Assembly (NCBI RefSeq): GCF_016653465.1
Contig: NZ_NHSQ01000132.1
Span: 26,536 to 90,535 of the forward strand
Length of the DNA stretch: 64,000 nt
DNA from: Thiocystis minor
GTDB taxonomy: Bacteria > Pseudomonadota > Gammaproteobacteria > Chromatiales > Chromatiaceae
Reading direction: 5' to 3'
Position 1 is the first letter of the stretch. Every line of letters starts with the position of its first letter. Positions 1 through 14,510 of the stretch are shown here, piece after piece. The notes below the pieces were generated by a model. It saw only the letters and a list, made by a program, of their open reading frames with translations. It was not told where the DNA came from and ran no database searches. The position numbers were made by a program, and so were the translations under genes.

Positions 1-464
1 ACATCCTTGACCAGGAAGTTGTGCTTCACGCAGGGCCGGGTGATGCCGACGGTATCGACCTCTTGGAAGGCGTCGCTGCCGATCACCGGCGTGGGCACCT
101 GCCCGGTTAGCACCACCATGGGGATGGAGTCCATGTAGGCGGTGGCGATGCCGGTGACGGCATTGGTCGCGCCCGGCCCCGAGGTGACGAGACAGACGCC
201 GCACTTGCCGGTGGCGCGCGCGTAACCGTCCGCCGCGTGGGAGGCGCCCTGTTCGTGACGGACCAGGATGTGCCTGACCGTCTCCTGTTTGAACAGGGCG
301 TCGTAGATATGCAGGACCGATCCGCCGGGATAGCCGAAAACGAGTTCGACTCCCTCGTCCAGCAGTGCCTGAACGACAATTTCGGCTCCGCTCAGTTCCC
401 TGTTTGCCTTGGCATCGGCCTCAGCCTTGTCCGCCCCATTCGGTTTCGCCCCAGTCAGTGCCAC
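1..464 (-). CDS. ilvB: Acetolactate synthase large subunit (5' part only)
   Basis: Catalyses the ThDP-dependent condensation of pyruvate to acetolactate (or with 2-ketobutyrate), the first common step of valine, leucine and isoleucine synthesis. The gene runs off the left edge, so only about 154 N-terminal residues are present. Visible family features are the [18 protein letters not shown] opening, the FGYPGG motif, the ThDP-activating glutamate in [14 protein letters not shown], and [20 protein letters not shown]. The start is set at GTG 464 because GGAGG stands nine bases upstream; this gives a short hydrophilic leader ([20 protein letters not shown]) before the conserved domain. Bases 465-737 upstream hold no gene or convincing leader peptide. 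Assignment to biosynthetic acetolactate synthase rather than a related ThDP enzyme rests on this N-terminal motif set. Confidence 0.9.
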   Translation of the reverse strand, partial: MALTGAKPNGADKAEADAKANRELSGAEIVVQALLDEGVELVFGYPGGSVLHIYDALFKQETVRHILVRHEQGASHAADGYARATGKCGVCLVTSGPGATNAVTGIATAYMDSIPMVVLTGQVPTPVIGSDAFQEVDTVGITRPCVKHNFLVKD

Positions 465-737
465 CTTCAGCGACCTCCGGTCAGCCCGTTCAACCGGGGG
501 GACGCATGGCCCGTCGGCGGATGCCCGCAAATGAAGCGGCGTCCGCGTGACGCGACCGCGATCACGGCGAACCCGCGATCTTCAGGAGGCGTCGACAATC
601 CATGGTTCCCCGGTTGCACGGGGGATAATGAAAACGTTGAAAAGGGATCGAAGTTACAGCGATCGTTCCTGACGGTCAAGCCAGGCGGAGCCGGAGTTGG
701 CCATTCTCGGGTTGACCCGAAGCGTCCCGGACATGAC

Positions 738-1790
738 CTAAACCCGTCGGCCAACCTTGAGCGTGTTACCTCTTGCGGCGGAAATGCCGTAGGAAAGGTC
801 ATGCACATTCTGCAAAAATTCCAACTCTTCCCACGCCTCCGCTGGCCAGCCATCGGGTTGTCCCTGATCCCCTAACACCAGGTCGCGAAACAGAACTTCG
901 AAGGCATCGACATCTCCCCAGCCAACCGTCAGACGATTGAGCGCTTCCGGAAAATCCGTTTCCAGTACGCAGGGCAGGCCGCTTTTGCCCAACCGCTGCG
1001 CCTTTTCGGCGCTTGAGACCCTGGCCAGAGGAGTGGCGCGAATCCAGTCGGGAGCATCGGAGAGATGCCCGGACACGGACTCGTCGCGCGCTTCCGGCAA
1101 ATGGCTCAGAAAGAGATCGACGAATGACTGGATCGATTTTCTGGGATGCTCAAACTCCAGCGTCAGCGTGTACAACTGAGTCCAGTCAAATCCGGTCGGC
1201 CGGGATTTTTGCGCGTCGACCACGCGGGCCCTCAGCCGAATCCCGGGGGCTCCGCCGGTCCCCGCGATCGATAGCTTGATACTTTGATTGATGTCATAAG
1301 CATCGAAGACGGTCACAACGTGACGTCCCGTCACAATCTGCGCCAGCATGTAACGCAGGTCTTCGATATCATTGGCGGTCACCTCCAGTTCCCTGACCAG
1401 ATCGCCGGATCGACCGCTTTGTTCCGTCGACCGCCCCCCGTGCAGCATCTTCAGCAAGAGTTCGAGCCGCGAATGACTGCGCGGAGTCAGACTAAAAAAC
1501 CGTGCGGCAATCAGATAGGTTCCGTTTTGCAGCGATTTCGCGCGGATCAGATGGGCGTCGGCCGTAATCTTTTCGCCTTTTTTCCACGGCAGAACGATCT
1601 GCATCGAACTCGCCTGCGCGGGAGGCGCTTGGTCAATGGAGAAGAGCACCCCGCCCCAGGAAATATCCAGATTGATCGCGGTGATCGGGTCGGTCATTCC
1701 CGAAAACGTCACCTGAATTGGAATGTTGACCTGAATCCGCGCCTGGGTGCGGCGATCAAGCCTGACCGCCTCGTTCTGGAGCTGCTTCAT
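738..1790 (-). CDS. PilZ-domain protein, putative c-di-GMP receptor
   Basis: A 350-residue soluble protein. Residues 10-120 form a PilZ domain: an RRTQAR basic motif near residues 13-18, then NLDISWGGV at about 40-48, corresponding to the RxxxR and (D/N)xSxxG c-di-GMP-binding signatures. The remaining 230 residues are charged, have no predicted membrane segment and no domain I recognise. It probably senses c-di-GMP and acts through an unknown output. The window also encodes an HD-GYP protein (c-di-GMP phosphodiesterase family) at 9311-10441. The gene stands alone, divergent from proS. Binding is inferred from motifs; the C-terminal role is unknown. Confidence 0.75.
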   Translation of the reverse strand: MKQLQNEAVRLDRRTQARIQVNIPIQVTFSGMTDPITAINLDISWGGVLFSIDQAPPAQASSMQIVLPWKKGEKITADAHLIRAKSLQNGTYLIAARFFSLTPRSHSRLELLLKMLHGGRSTEQSGRSGDLVRELEVTANDIEDLRYMLAQIVTGRHVVTVFDAYDINQSIKLSIAGTGGAPGIRLRARVVDAQKSRPTGFDWTQLYTLTLEFEHPRKSIQSFVDLFLSHLPEARDESVSGHLSDAPDWIRATPLARVSSAEKAQRLGKSGLPCVLETDFPEALNRLTVGWGDVDAFEVLFRDLVLGDQGQPDGWPAEAWEELEFLQNVHDLSYGISAARGNTLKVGRRV

Positions 1791-2055
1791 ATCGTCATTA
1801 CCCCGTGACCGGTCAGCAAGGATTTCTTTCGCTGTTGTCGGGTTGTGTCCAGATGAATCAAGCCACGTTTCAATAACATCGCGGACTCCAACGGTTCGGA
1901 AAAAATACGTCGATTAGAACAAGATTATCCGGACAATGCATCCTGTCCTGAATGGCGTTCCAGACTTCGGCGGGAACAGGCCCGGCATCGGAAGAGTTGT
2001 TTCCAAGCTCATTGAACCCTAAACTCGCCTGCTTTCCCTTGCAATGACTGTCCCC

Positions 2056-3777
2056 ATGCGCACCTCACAGTTCCCTTTGCAGACCATCAAGGAAATCCCC
2101 GCCGACGCCGAGATCGCCAGTCATCGGCTGATGCTGCGCGCGGGTCTGATCCGTAAACTCGCCGCCGGACTCTATACCTGGCTGCCCCTGGGCCTGCGCG
2201 TGCTGCGCAAGGTCGAGCGGGTCGTCCGTGAAGAAATGGACCGCGCGGGGGCGCTAGAGGTTTCCATGCCGGCCGTGCAGCCCGCCGAACTCTGGCAGGA
2301 ATCCGGCCGCTGGGAGAAATACGGCCCCGAACTCCTACGCTTTCATGACCGCCACCGGCGCGAGTTCTGTTTCGGCCCGACCCACGAGGAGATCATCACC
2401 GATCTGGCCCGCAACGAACTGAAGAGCTACAAACAACTCCCGATCAATTTCTATCAGATCCAGACCAAATTCCGCGACGAGATCCGCCCGCGCTTCGGCG
2501 TCATGCGCGCGCGCGAATTCCTGATGAAGGACGCCTATTCCTTCCATCTCGACGAAGCCTCGCTGGCCGAGACCTATCGCCAGATGCACGAGACCTATTG
2601 CCGCATCTTCACCCGCTGCGGGCTCGACTTTCGTCCGGTGCAGGCGGATACCGGCAGCATCGGCGGCAACGCCTCGCACGAGTTCCATGTGCTGGCGGCC
2701 TCCGGCGAGGATGCCATCGCCTTCTCCACCGGCAGCGATTATGCCGCCAACGTCGAGATGGCGGAGGCCGTGGCGCTCGCCGCCGCGCTTCCGCCGCCCG
2801 CCGAGGACGCGCGTCTGGTGGACACGCCCAACGCGCGTACCATCGCCGATTTGGTCGAAGAATTCGGTCAGCCGATCGCGCGCACGGTCAAGACGCTGGT
2901 GGTCGCCGCCTCGGACGCCATCGAGGCCGATCTGGTCGCGCTGCTGGTACGTGGCGACCATGAACTCAACGCCATCAAGGCGGAAAAACTGCCACAGGTC
3001 GCCGCGCCGCTACGCATGGCGACCGAGGCCGAAATCCGCGCGGTCATCGGCGCCGGCCCCGGCTCGCTCGGTCCAAAAGACCTGCCCATCCCCTGCATCG
3101 TCGACCGCACCGTCGCGGTCACCGCCGACTTCAGCGCCGGCGCCAACCAGGACGGCAAACATTGGTTCGGCCTTAACTGGGGCCGCGATCTGCCACTGCC
3201 CGAGGTCGCCGATCTGCGCAACGTGATCGAGGGTGACCCAAGCCCGGATGGACAGGGCACCCTGACCATCGCCCGTGGTATCGAGGTGGGACATATCTTC
3301 CAGCTCGGGCGCAAATACAGCGAGGCGATGAAGGCGACCGTCCTCGGCGAGGACGGGCGCGCCACCACCCTGACCATGGGCTGTTATGGCATCGGTGTCT
3401 CGCGGGTCGTGGCCGCCGCCATCGAACAGCATCACGACGAGCGCGGCATCCGCTGGCCCGCGCCGATCGCCCCTTTCGAGGTCGCGCTCTTGCCGATGAA
3501 GCTCGGTAAATCCTACCGCGTCCGCGAAGCGACCGAACAACTCTACGCCGACCTCCAGGCGGCCGGGATCGAGGTTCTGCTCGACGACCGCGACGCCCGC
3601 CCCGGCTTCATGTTCGCGGACATGGAACTGATCGGTATCCCTCACCGCATCGTAGTCGGCGACAAGGGACTCGACGACGGCCAGGTCGAGTACAAGGGGC
3701 GCGCCGACGAGGAGATGCAATTGGTTCCACTCGCGGAGATCGTCGCGTTCATCCGCGACCGCTTAAACCGCGTCTAG
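2056..3777 (+). CDS. proS: Prolyl-tRNA synthetase (bacterial type with editing insertion)
   Basis: Charges tRNA-Pro with proline in the cytoplasm. About 573 residues, colinear with E. coli ProS: class II motif 1 region near the start, [12 protein letters not shown] in motif 2, a YbaK-like editing insertion at roughly 225-390, [20 protein letters not shown] as motif 3, and a C-terminal anticodon-binding domain. The opening [19 protein letters not shown] matches the family start, so ATG 2056 is preferred; an in-frame ATG at 2044 adds only MTVP. Neither start has a clear Shine-Dalgarno. The last codons and the TAG stop (3763-3777) lie in a dispersed TTAAACCGCGTC repeat, so the final LNRV residues are repeat-encoded. 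Confidence 0.96.
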   Translation: MRTSQFPLQTIKEIPADAEIASHRLMLRAGLIRKLAAGLYTWLPLGLRVLRKVERVVREEMDRAGALEVSMPAVQPAELWQESGRWEKYGPELLRFHDRHRREFCFGPTHEEIITDLARNELKSYKQLPINFYQIQTKFRDEIRPRFGVMRAREFLMKDAYSFHLDEASLAETYRQMHETYCRIFTRCGLDFRPVQADTGSIGGNASHEFHVLAASGEDAIAFSTGSDYAANVEMAEAVALAAALPPPAEDARLVDTPNARTIADLVEEFGQPIARTVKTLVVAASDAIEADLVALLVRGDHELNAIKAEKLPQVAAPLRMATEAEIRAVIGAGPGSLGPKDLPIPCIVDRTVAVTADFSAGANQDGKHWFGLNWGRDLPLPEVADLRNVIEGDPSPDGQGTLTIARGIEVGHIFQLGRKYSEAMKATVLGEDGRATTLTMGCYGIGVSRVVAAAIEQHHDERGIRWPAPIAPFEVALLPMKLGKSYRVREATEQLYADLQAAGIEVLLDDRDARPGFMFADMELIGIPHRIVVGDKGLDDGQVEYKGRADEEMQLVPLAEIVAFIRDRLNRV

Positions 3778-3848
3778 CGTCACCGGCATTATCTCGGATA
3801 GTTCCAGCCTTGCGCTTACCCGCCAGGATCGGCTGGTCGCGGTTTAAA
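3763..3848. repeat. REPIN-like element, AAACCGCG family
   Basis: TTAAACCGCGTC at 3763-3774 faces TCGCGGTTTAAA at 3837-3848, bracketing about 60 unrelated bases between proS and fabA. The left arm supplies the proS stop region. The same paired arrangement recurs at 13537-13590 and 61129-61210, and single arms occur at 35916 and 38883. Two short palindromic arms in inverted orientation is the layout of REPIN elements; that identity is inferred. Confidence 0.6.
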
Positions 3849-3873
3849 CATTCAAAGAAAATCAAGGAGCTAC

Positions 3874-4389
3874 ATGACCAAAGAAGCCACTTTCAATCGC
3901 GATGAACTCCTCGCCTGCGGCCGGGGCGAACTGTTCGGACCAGGCAACGCACAGTTGCCGGTCCCGAACATGCTGATGATGGACCGGATCGCCCGCATCG
4001 CGAATTTCGGCGGAGCCAACAGCAAGGGCGAGATTCTCGCCGAACTGGATATCACACCGGAACTCTGGTTTTTCCAATGCCATTTTCCGGGCGACCCGGT
4101 CATGCCCGGCTGTCTCGGTCTGGATGCGCTGTGGCAACTCGTCGGCTTCTATCTGGGCTGGATCGGCAATCCCGGCCATGGCCGGGCGCTGGGCGTGGGC
4201 GAGGTCAAATTCACCGGCCAGGTTCTGCCCACCGCGAACAAGGTCACCTACCACATCGACATGAAACGGGTCATCACCCGCAAGCTGGTGCTCGGCATCG
4301 GCGACGGGGTGGTGCAGGTCGACGGGCGGACCATCTATACCGCCAAGGATTTGCGAGTGGGTCTGTTCACGTCGACGGAAGGGTTCTGA
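3874..4389 (+). CDS. fabA: 3-hydroxydecanoyl-[ACP] dehydratase/isomerase
   Basis: Dehydrates 3-hydroxyacyl-ACP and isomerises trans-2- to cis-3-decenoyl-ACP, the branch point for unsaturated fatty acids in the anaerobic pathway. The 171 residues keep the family size and the hot-dog fold. Catalytic His70 is in [12 protein letters not shown] and Asp84 in LGLDALWQ, at the same numbers as in E. coli FabA. AAGGAG sits six bases before the ATG. The usual partner fabB is not adjacent; holC follows after 16 bases. Confidence 0.96.
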   Translation: MTKEATFNRDELLACGRGELFGPGNAQLPVPNMLMMDRIARIANFGGANSKGEILAELDITPELWFFQCHFPGDPVMPGCLGLDALWQLVGFYLGWIGNPGHGRALGVGEVKFTGQVLPTANKVTYHIDMKRVITRKLVLGIGDGVVQVDGRTIYTAKDLRVGLFTSTEGF

Positions 4390-4405
4390 GCGGTCGCAGC
4401 CTGGG

Positions 4406-4837
4406 ATGACCCGAATCGACTTCTACAGCCTGGAGCCGGAGAGTTGCGGCGATCGCTTTCTCCTGGCCTGCCGGCTTGTCGAGCGGATTCGCGCCAAGGA
4501 ACTGCGCGTCCTCATCCACTGTCCGGATCCGGAGCGGGCGCGCCATCTGGACCGCCTGCTCTGGACCTTTCGCCAGGACAGTTTCCTGCCCCATGGGCTG
4601 GTGGGCCAAACCGATCCCGAACTCACGCCCGTCCTCATTAGCGACGACGGAAGGCCGGAAACCGAGCACCAGGTTCTGCTCAATCTCTCCCACGAGATTC
4701 CCGGTTTCGTGGATCGTTTCGAGCGCGCGTGCGAGCTGATCGACCATGACCCCAATGCCCGCGCCACCGGGCGCGAGCGCTTCCGCGCGTATCGCGAGCG
4801 TGGCTATCCGCTGGAGCATCATCGGATACGGCTTTAG
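4406..4837 (+). CDS. holC: DNA polymerase III chi subunit
   Basis: Encodes 143 residues resembling HolC, the clamp-loader accessory subunit that contacts single-strand binding protein and the psi subunit. Seen are the N-terminal IDFYSLEP strand, CRLVERIRAKELRVLIHCPD, and the WTFRQDSFLPHGLVG segment typical of chi. The usual neighbours (valS, pepA) are absent. It follows fabA closely and may be cotranscribed. Confidence 0.88.
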   Translation: MTRIDFYSLEPESCGDRFLLACRLVERIRAKELRVLIHCPDPERARHLDRLLWTFRQDSFLPHGLVGQTDPELTPVLISDDGRPETEHQVLLNLSHEIPGFVDRFERACELIDHDPNARATGRERFRAYRERGYPLEHHRIRL

Positions 4838-4940
4838 TGCGTGTCATCAATTGGATTCGTGTGGGATGATCGCCGCCCCGCCAATGTTCTCAGGCATCGG
4901 ATCGATGCGCTCGACGCGAAGGTTGCGCGGCATCCTTAGT

Positions 4941-5003
4941 TAGGGGCGAATTCATTCGCCCCTGCCTGCATCGGAACAACCGACGTGGCGAATGAATTCG
5001 CCC

Positions 5004-5006
<3 letters not shown>
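4941..5006. repeat. Paired palindromic intergenic repeat
   Basis: Bases 4941-4962 (TAGGGGCGAATTCATTCGCC plus two bases) and 4987-5006 (GGCGAATGAATTCGCCCCTA) are inverted copies, and each is itself palindromic around GAATTC. The right arm overlaps the TAG stop (5004-5006) of the histidine kinase gene. It sits between convergent holC and kinase genes and could fold as a bidirectional transcript end; no T-run is present. The paired layout is REPIN-like. Confidence 0.6.
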
Positions 5007-9310
<4,304 letters not shown>

Positions 9311-9314
<4 letters not shown>

Positions 9315-10441
9315 GCTCGGCCGGGGCGGTTACCTGTTGGCAAGTCTGGCTCGTTTTCAAGGTAACGAACGGCAATCTCGCGAAATTCCTCGAAGGTGGC
9401 GAGAAAGGCATCGGTCACGTCCGGATCGAAATGACTGCCGCGACCGGCGACGATGATGTTGAAGGCATCCTCGAAGGTCATGGGCGGTTTGTAGACGCGG
9501 GGAGAGATGAGCGCGTCGAAGACGTCGGCGAGCGCCATCAGGCGCGCGGCGATCGGAATGGCGTCGCCGGCAAGGCCCTCGGGATAGCCGCTACCGTCCC
9601 ATTTCTCGTGATGATAGTGGGCGATATCCTTGGCCAGGACAAGAAATTCGACCAGCCGGTCGGCATCGCGCTCGGCCTGCTCGATGGCGTCGCTGCCCAG
9701 CTTGGCATGGGTCTTCATGATCTCCCACTCGTCCGGCGTGAGCTTGCCCGGCTTGAGCAGGATGGAATCGGGGATGCCGACCTTGCCGATGTCGTGCAGG
9801 GGGGCGGACTTTGCCAACTGGTCGATCACGCGGTCGGTCAGGAACTCGGAGAAGCGGGGATGATCGCGCAATTGATGGGCCAGCGTGCGGACATAGCCCT
9901 GGGTGCGCCGCAGATGGTTGCCGGTCTCCGGATCGCGGATCTCGGCCAGGTGCGCCAGCGCATGAATGCTGACCTCCTGCACGACCAGATTCTCGCTCAT
10001 GCGCCGCGCGAGCTCGGCCTCCAGATAGGCGTTCTGGTCCTTCAGCCAATCGCGCGCCTGCTTGAGTTCCAACTGGGTGCGGACACGCGCCAATAAGATC
10101 GACGGCACGATCGGCTTGGCGATGTAGTCCACCGCGCCGACATCCAGACCGCGCAGTTCGGCCTCGGCGCTGTCCATCGCGGTGACGAAGATCACCGGAA
10201 TCTCGCGGGTCAGGGGATCGGCGCGCAAGCGGGTGAAGACCTCGTAGCCATCCATGCCCGGCATCATCACGTCCAGCAGAATGAGATCCGGCCAGGGCGC
10301 GGTGGCGGCGATCCGCAACGCCTTCTCGCCGGACGTGGCCGCGCGTACCCGATAGTCGAGCTGCAAGAGTTCGCTCAAGACCGTGAGGTTTTCGGGCGAG
10401 TCATCGACGATCAAGATCGTCGGCAGGGCTCCGTCCAGCAT
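9311..10441 (-). CDS. Response regulator with HD-GYP phosphodiesterase domain
   Basis: A 376-residue cytoplasmic regulator. The receiver domain has VDDSPENL and phospho-acceptor Asp57 in [15 protein letters not shown], then a short coiled linker (about 130-150), then an HD-GYP domain with [10 protein letters not shown] near 215 and [14 protein letters not shown] near 278-291. Both metal-binding HD and GYP motifs are intact, so c-di-GMP hydrolysis is expected from the family. GGAGGTT stands just before the ATG. Its TGA stop is shared with the GTG start of the hybrid kinase, and REC phosphorylation by that kinase is the likely control. With the PilZ protein at 738-1790 it suggests active c-di-GMP signalling. 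Confidence 0.92.
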
Positions 10442-10642
10442 TCAACCTCCTAAAAAGATGGGGATTATGCGTCTATCCCTGACGGTGGACGGATATCATA
10501 GAGGAATAATCGGCGAACGGCAGCCTCGCGGCATGTTTCGACCATAAAACTATCATGGATTTTTCATAAACCACACACCCAATCAGGTCTGTCACCTTGC
10601 CTTTTTCGCTTGGCCGGCGAGCGAACGCGGTATAAACAGGGG

Positions 10643-10670
10643 TTGACGCAGCCGCGTTTCCGACTAAATT
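10643..10670 (+). promoter_or_regulatory. Probable sigma-70 promoter for the DsrC-like gene
   Basis: TTGACG (10643-10648) and TAAATT (10665-10670) are 16 bases apart, upstream of the DsrC-like gene at 10750. The 10442-10749 interval otherwise holds no gene. Confidence 0.45.
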
Positions 10671-10749
10671 AATAGGTCAAGAAGATCGATCAATCATGGC
10701 ATAAATCAAATTAATGACTGCCTATCAACTGACATGGGAGCGCGGCACG

Positions 10750-11094
10750 ATGATTCAGTCCAGCATACAGCAGCAAACGCCCGCTAGGGGGCGCCCCTTG
10801 CCACTCGATCAAGACGGATTTTTAGTCGATCCGGAACTCTGGAATCGGGGCATGGCGAAGTTCATCGCCAAACTCGATGGCGTCTGGCCGCTCGGTCCCG
10901 AGCATTGGAACATCATCTACTATCTGCGCGAGCACCGCCTGACCTATGGCGCATTGCCGCCAACCTCGCAAATCTGCCGCGCCCACGGCCTGGAGCGTCA
11001 CGCGGTGCAGCGGCTGTTCGGCTCCTGCCGCGAGGCCTGGCGCATCGCCGGGCTCTCGCATCCGGGCGAGGAAGCGCTGAACCACATGATCTGA
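10750..11094 (+). CDS. DsrC/TusE-superfamily protein lacking the C-terminal cysteines
   Basis: About 114 residues, aligning end to end with the DsrC/TusE fold: LDQDGFLVDPELWNRGMAK, PLGPEHWNIIYYLREHRL, and a C-terminal arm ending in AWRIAGLSHPGEE. DsrC carries sulfur as a persulfide or trisulfide on two arm cysteines and TusE uses one. Here the position matching the first arm cysteine is Trp (REAW, against QACKIAGLP) and the terminal position is Glu, so neither is present; one Cys in FGSC sits elsewhere. DsrC-like proteins without these cysteines have been described as probable regulators (the Rsp group). Start chosen at ATG 10750, with GGGAG nine bases upstream, over ATG 10714, which has no ribosome-binding site. 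Sulfur transfer is unlikely; regulation is inferred. Confidence 0.8.
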   Translation: MIQSSIQQQTPARGRPLPLDQDGFLVDPELWNRGMAKFIAKLDGVWPLGPEHWNIIYYLREHRLTYGALPPTSQICRAHGLERHAVQRLFGSCREAWRIAGLSHPGEEALNHMI

Positions 11095-11125
11095 CGCCCG
11101 TGCTTCGGCTGGCGGCTGGCGGAAG

Positions 11126-13375
11126 TCAGTTCGCCTCCAATCCTTCCACCCGCTGAAATCCGCGCGGCAGCAGGCGTCCGCGCCGTCCGCGCTCGCCCTG
11201 ATAGACCTCCAGGTCGATCGGCTTGAGCGTGAACTCGCGCTTGCCGGACAGGATCTTCAGGCTGCCGCCCGCCGGCACCACCGCCAGCGCCACCATGACT
11301 TCCTCGCGCGCCGCGACTTTCGCGGTCGGAATCCCGATGATTTTGTTGCCCTTGCCGCGCGCCATCTCGGGCAGTTCGGAGACCGGAAACACCAACAGAT
11401 AGCCCGCGCTGGTGGTCGCCGCCAGCCGCGCGCCGACGGCGTCGCCAAGCGGAACCGGAACCAGCACATTGGCGCCCGGCGAGAGACTGATGATCGCCTT
11501 GCCGGCCTTGGGCTTGGCGAACAGATCCTCCATCCGGGCGATGAACCCATAGCCCGCGTCCGAGGCGAGCACATAGCGGCTCTCGGGCAAATCCCCGAGC
11601 ACGGCGACGAAGCGGGCGCCCGGCGGCGGATCGAGCCGACCTGTCAGCGGTTCGCCCTGCCCGCGCGCCGAGGGGAGTCCGTTGGCCGGGAGCGAATAAC
11701 CACGCCCCGTCGAGTCGAGAAAGACCACGGTCTGATGACTGCGGATGCGCGCGGCACCCAGAAAGCGGTCGCCAGAGCGGTAACTGAGTCCAACCACGTC
11801 CACCTCGTGCCCCTTGGCGGCACGGATCCAACCCATCTCGGATAGAACGACGGTCACCGGCTCGCTCGGCGCCAGTTCGTTCTCGTCGATCGCGGCCGCC
11901 GCGCGACGCGCGACCAGCGGCGAGCGGCGCGCGTCGCCGTATTTCTCGGCATCGGCGGCGATCTCGTCGCAGATCAGCGTTTTCAGCACACCTTCATCGC
12001 CCAGGATCCGCTGCAACCCATCGCGTTCCGCAGCCAGTTCCGCCTGCTCGGCGCGGATCTTCATCTCTTCCAGCCGCGCGAGCTGGCGCAGTCGGGTGTT
12101 CAGCACATAGTCGGCCTGGGCGTCGGTCAGGGCGAAGCGCGCCATCAAAATCGGCTTGGGCTCGTCCTCGGCGCGCACGATGCGAATCACCTCGTCGAGA
12201 TTCAGGAAGGCGATCAGCAGACCGTCGAGCAGGTGCAGGCGTTCGAGCACCTTGTCCAGACGATGCTGCAAACGCCGGCGCACGGTCTCGGTGCGGTAGA
12301 TCAGCCATTCGACCAGGATGTCGCGCAGACTCATGACTCGCGGGCGGCCGTTCAGGCCGATCACGTTCATGTTCACCCGATAGCTGCGCTCCAGATCGGT
12401 GGTCGCGAACAGATGTAACATGAGGCGTTCGACATCGACCCGGTTGGAACGCGGCACGATCACGAAGCGGGTCGGGAATTCATGGTCGGACTCGTCGCGG
12501 AAGTCCTCGATCATCGGCAGTTTCTTGGCGTTGAACTGCGCGGCGATCTGCTCCATGACCCGGCTGCCCGAGACCTGATAGGGCAACGCCGTGATGACGA
12601 TCTCGCCCCGCTCGATCTCGTAGCGGGCGCGCTGTTTCACGCTGCCGCCGCCGGTCCGATAGAGCTTCAGGAGTTCATCCGGCGGGGTGACGATCTCGCC
12701 GGCGGTCGGGAAATCCGGCCCCGGAATCAGCCGGACCAGATCCTCCACCGTCGCATCCGGATGTTCGAGCAGATGCATGCAGGCTTGGGCCACCTCGCGC
12801 AGATTGTGCGGCAGGATGTCGGTCGCCATACCGACGGCGATCCCGGTGGTGCCATTGAGCAGCAGATTCGGCAGACGCGCGGGCAGCAGCCGGGGCTCCT
12901 CCAGCGTCCCGTCGAAGTTCGGCTGCCAGTCGACCGTGCCCTGATCCACCTCCCCGAGCAGCAGCTCGGCATAGGGCGTCAGGCGCGACTCGGTGTAGCG
13001 CATGGCGGCGAAGGATTTAGGGTCGTCGGGCGAGCCCCAGTTGCCCTGCCCGTCGATCAATGGATAGCGATAGCTGAAGGGCTGGGCCATCAGCACCATG
13101 GCCTCGTAACAGGCCGAATCGCCATGTGGATGGAACTTGCCCAACACATCGCCGACGGTGCGCGCCGACTTCTTGAACTTGGCCGTCGCCGACAGGCCCA
13201 GCTCGGACATAGCGTAGAGGATGCGCCGCTGCACCGGTTTGAGTCCGTCGCCCACATAGGGCAGCGCGCGGTCGAGGATGACGTACATGGAATAATCCAG
13301 GTACGCCTTTTCGGTGAAATCTTTCAGAGGGCGGCGTTCCAGGCCCTCCGCGTTATACAGCAGGGTATCCGTCAT
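11126..13375 (-). CDS. parC: DNA topoisomerase IV subunit A
   Basis: Decatenates daughter chromosomes together with ParE. The 749 residues match ParC in length. [19 protein letters not shown] at about 75-93 is the region where quinolone-resistance changes occur and is unaltered. The catalytic tyrosine is Tyr127 in AAMRYTESR, and a C-terminal beta-pinwheel follows beyond about 500. parE is not in the window. Single-gene transcription is likely, since both flanks are intergenic. Confidence 0.95.
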   Translation of the reverse strand: MTDTLLYNAEGLERRPLKDFTEKAYLDYSMYVILDRALPYVGDGLKPVQRRILYAMSELGLSATAKFKKSARTVGDVLGKFHPHGDSACYEAMVLMAQPFSYRYPLIDGQGNWGSPDDPKSFAAMRYTESRLTPYAELLLGEVDQGTVDWQPNFDGTLEEPRLLPARLPNLLLNGTTGIAVGMATDILPHNLREVAQACMHLLEHPDATVEDLVRLIPGPDFPTAGEIVTPPDELLKLYRTGGGSVKQRARYEIERGEIVITALPYQVSGSRVMEQIAAQFNAKKLPMIEDFRDESDHEFPTRFVIVPRSNRVDVERLMLHLFATTDLERSYRVNMNVIGLNGRPRVMSLRDILVEWLIYRTETVRRRLQHRLDKVLERLHLLDGLLIAFLNLDEVIRIVRAEDEPKPILMARFALTDAQADYVLNTRLRQLARLEEMKIRAEQAELAAERDGLQRILGDEGVLKTLICDEIAADAEKYGDARRSPLVARRAAAAIDENELAPSEPVTVVLSEMGWIRAAKGHEVDVVGLSYRSGDRFLGAARIRSHQTVVFLDSTGRGYSLPANGLPSARGQGEPLTGRLDPPPGARFVAVLGDLPESRYVLASDAGYGFIARMEDLFAKPKAGKAIISLSPGANVLVPVPLGDAVGARLAATTSAGYLLVFPVSELPEMARGKGNKIIGIPTAKVAAREEVMVALAVVPAGGSLKILSGKREFTLKPIDLEVYQGERGRRGRLLPRGFQRVEGLEAN

Positions 13376-13515
13376 GGGTCATCTTGGATTCGGTCGCAAA
13401 CAGGGCGGGCATGATGCGGCAAGGAGGCGCGAATCACAATAAACCACGCCTCGTGGGGCATGCGAAATTCGCGCTTCACGCGGTCTTGTCAGGACTCGCG
13501 AAGGTCGGAGCGGGC

Positions 13516-13590
13516 GCGGTTTATAATTTTTATCCGATAAACCGCGTCCGATCACTCGCAACGACGCATACCACGACGGACGCGGTTTAT
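13516..13590. repeat. AAACCGCG-family repeat cluster (REPIN-like)
   Basis: Three arms lie in the parC-methyltransferase gap: CGCGGTTTAT at 13516-13525, ATAAACCGCGTCCG at 13537-13550 and CGGACGCGGTTTAT at 13577-13590. The last two form a 14-base perfect inverted repeat, and the first pairs with the second as a hairpin around an AT-rich loop. The rightmost arm contains the TAA stop of the methyltransferase gene. The rest of 13376-13586 has no gene. Confidence 0.65.
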
Positions 13591-14315
13591 ATCCGACACA
13601 ACAGATCCACCCGGTGCGGCTTGAAAAACCGCGCGCCGTCCGGCGTCAGATGACGCTCGAAGGCGGCGCGGATCCCGGCGAGACGGGCGGCATCAAGGTT
13701 GCGCTCGCTGTGGGTCACCTGGATGAACCTGTTAGCGAAGCTCTCCCAGTCGGGATAGACGCCTTCGGACTCGTAGAAAACCTCGCGTTCCAGCCGGAAC
13801 AGACCCGCGTCGATCGCGCGTCCCAGTGCCGCGAAGGCGGCGGTTCGCACCTCGCGCTCGTCATCGATCAGACGCATGATCTCGTTAAAATCGCCCCAAT
13901 AGACCGGTTCGGAGACATAAAGCAACCCACCCGGCGTTAGCACCCGGTGGATCTCGCCGAGCGCCTGATCCATCAATTCGATAGGGACATGATGCAGCGA
14001 CTTGAACATGAACACCCGCTCATAGGATGCGTCCGGATCGGCGATCGACTCGGCGCCGCCCACACGGAACTCGATCGCCGGCAGATCCGTCAAGGCGAGG
14101 TTTTTCGCGTGCTGGATCGCATCGACCTCGGTCGCCGTTACCTGGGCCGCACCCAGTCGCGTCACCAGCTCGCGGGTCGTCCAGGCGGCGCCGCAACCGA
14201 GTTCAAGAACCCGCGACCCCCGCACACCGAGCAGATCCTCGATCACCTCAAGCTCGCCGCTGCGGCGATAGGCGGTGGGGTCATTGATTTGCATCGGATG
14301 GCTGATGGACGCCAT
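13587..14315 (-). CDS. Class I SAM-dependent methyltransferase
   Basis: A 242-residue cytoplasmic protein with the Rossmann SAM-binding motif VLELGCGAAWTTRELV (about 36-51), the acidic post-II position in VTATEVDAIQ, and FMFKSLHHVP plus LTPGGLLYVSEPVYWG as motifs IV and VI. It resembles the methyltransf_11/25 group used on small molecules and lipids. The substrate is not evident and the flanking genes give no clue. Its stop lies in a dispersed repeat. Confidence 0.75.
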   Translation of the reverse strand: MASISHPMQINDPTAYRRSGELEVIEDLLGVRGSRVLELGCGAAWTTRELVTRLGAAQVTATEVDAIQHAKNLALTDLPAIEFRVGGAESIADPDASYERVFMFKSLHHVPIELMDQALGEIHRVLTPGGLLYVSEPVYWGDFNEIMRLIDDEREVRTAAFAALGRAIDAGLFRLEREVFYESEGVYPDWESFANRFIQVTHSERNLDAARLAGIRAAFERHLTPDGARFFKPHRVDLLCRI

Positions 14316-14510
14316 AAAAACTCCAGGGTTTCGGTTCTCGTTTCACTGCCATGGCAGCCTATACTACAAAACGCTGTCATTCGAGCCGCAAAGAGCGATT
14401 GAGGCTCAGCAATTCTCATTTTGACGCCAAAATTAGAACTGCTGATTGAAGCTGGCCCCCGTGACCGCCCCCTCACATTGATCGATTCCGCCAAGAGGCA
14501 TTGACCGCCT

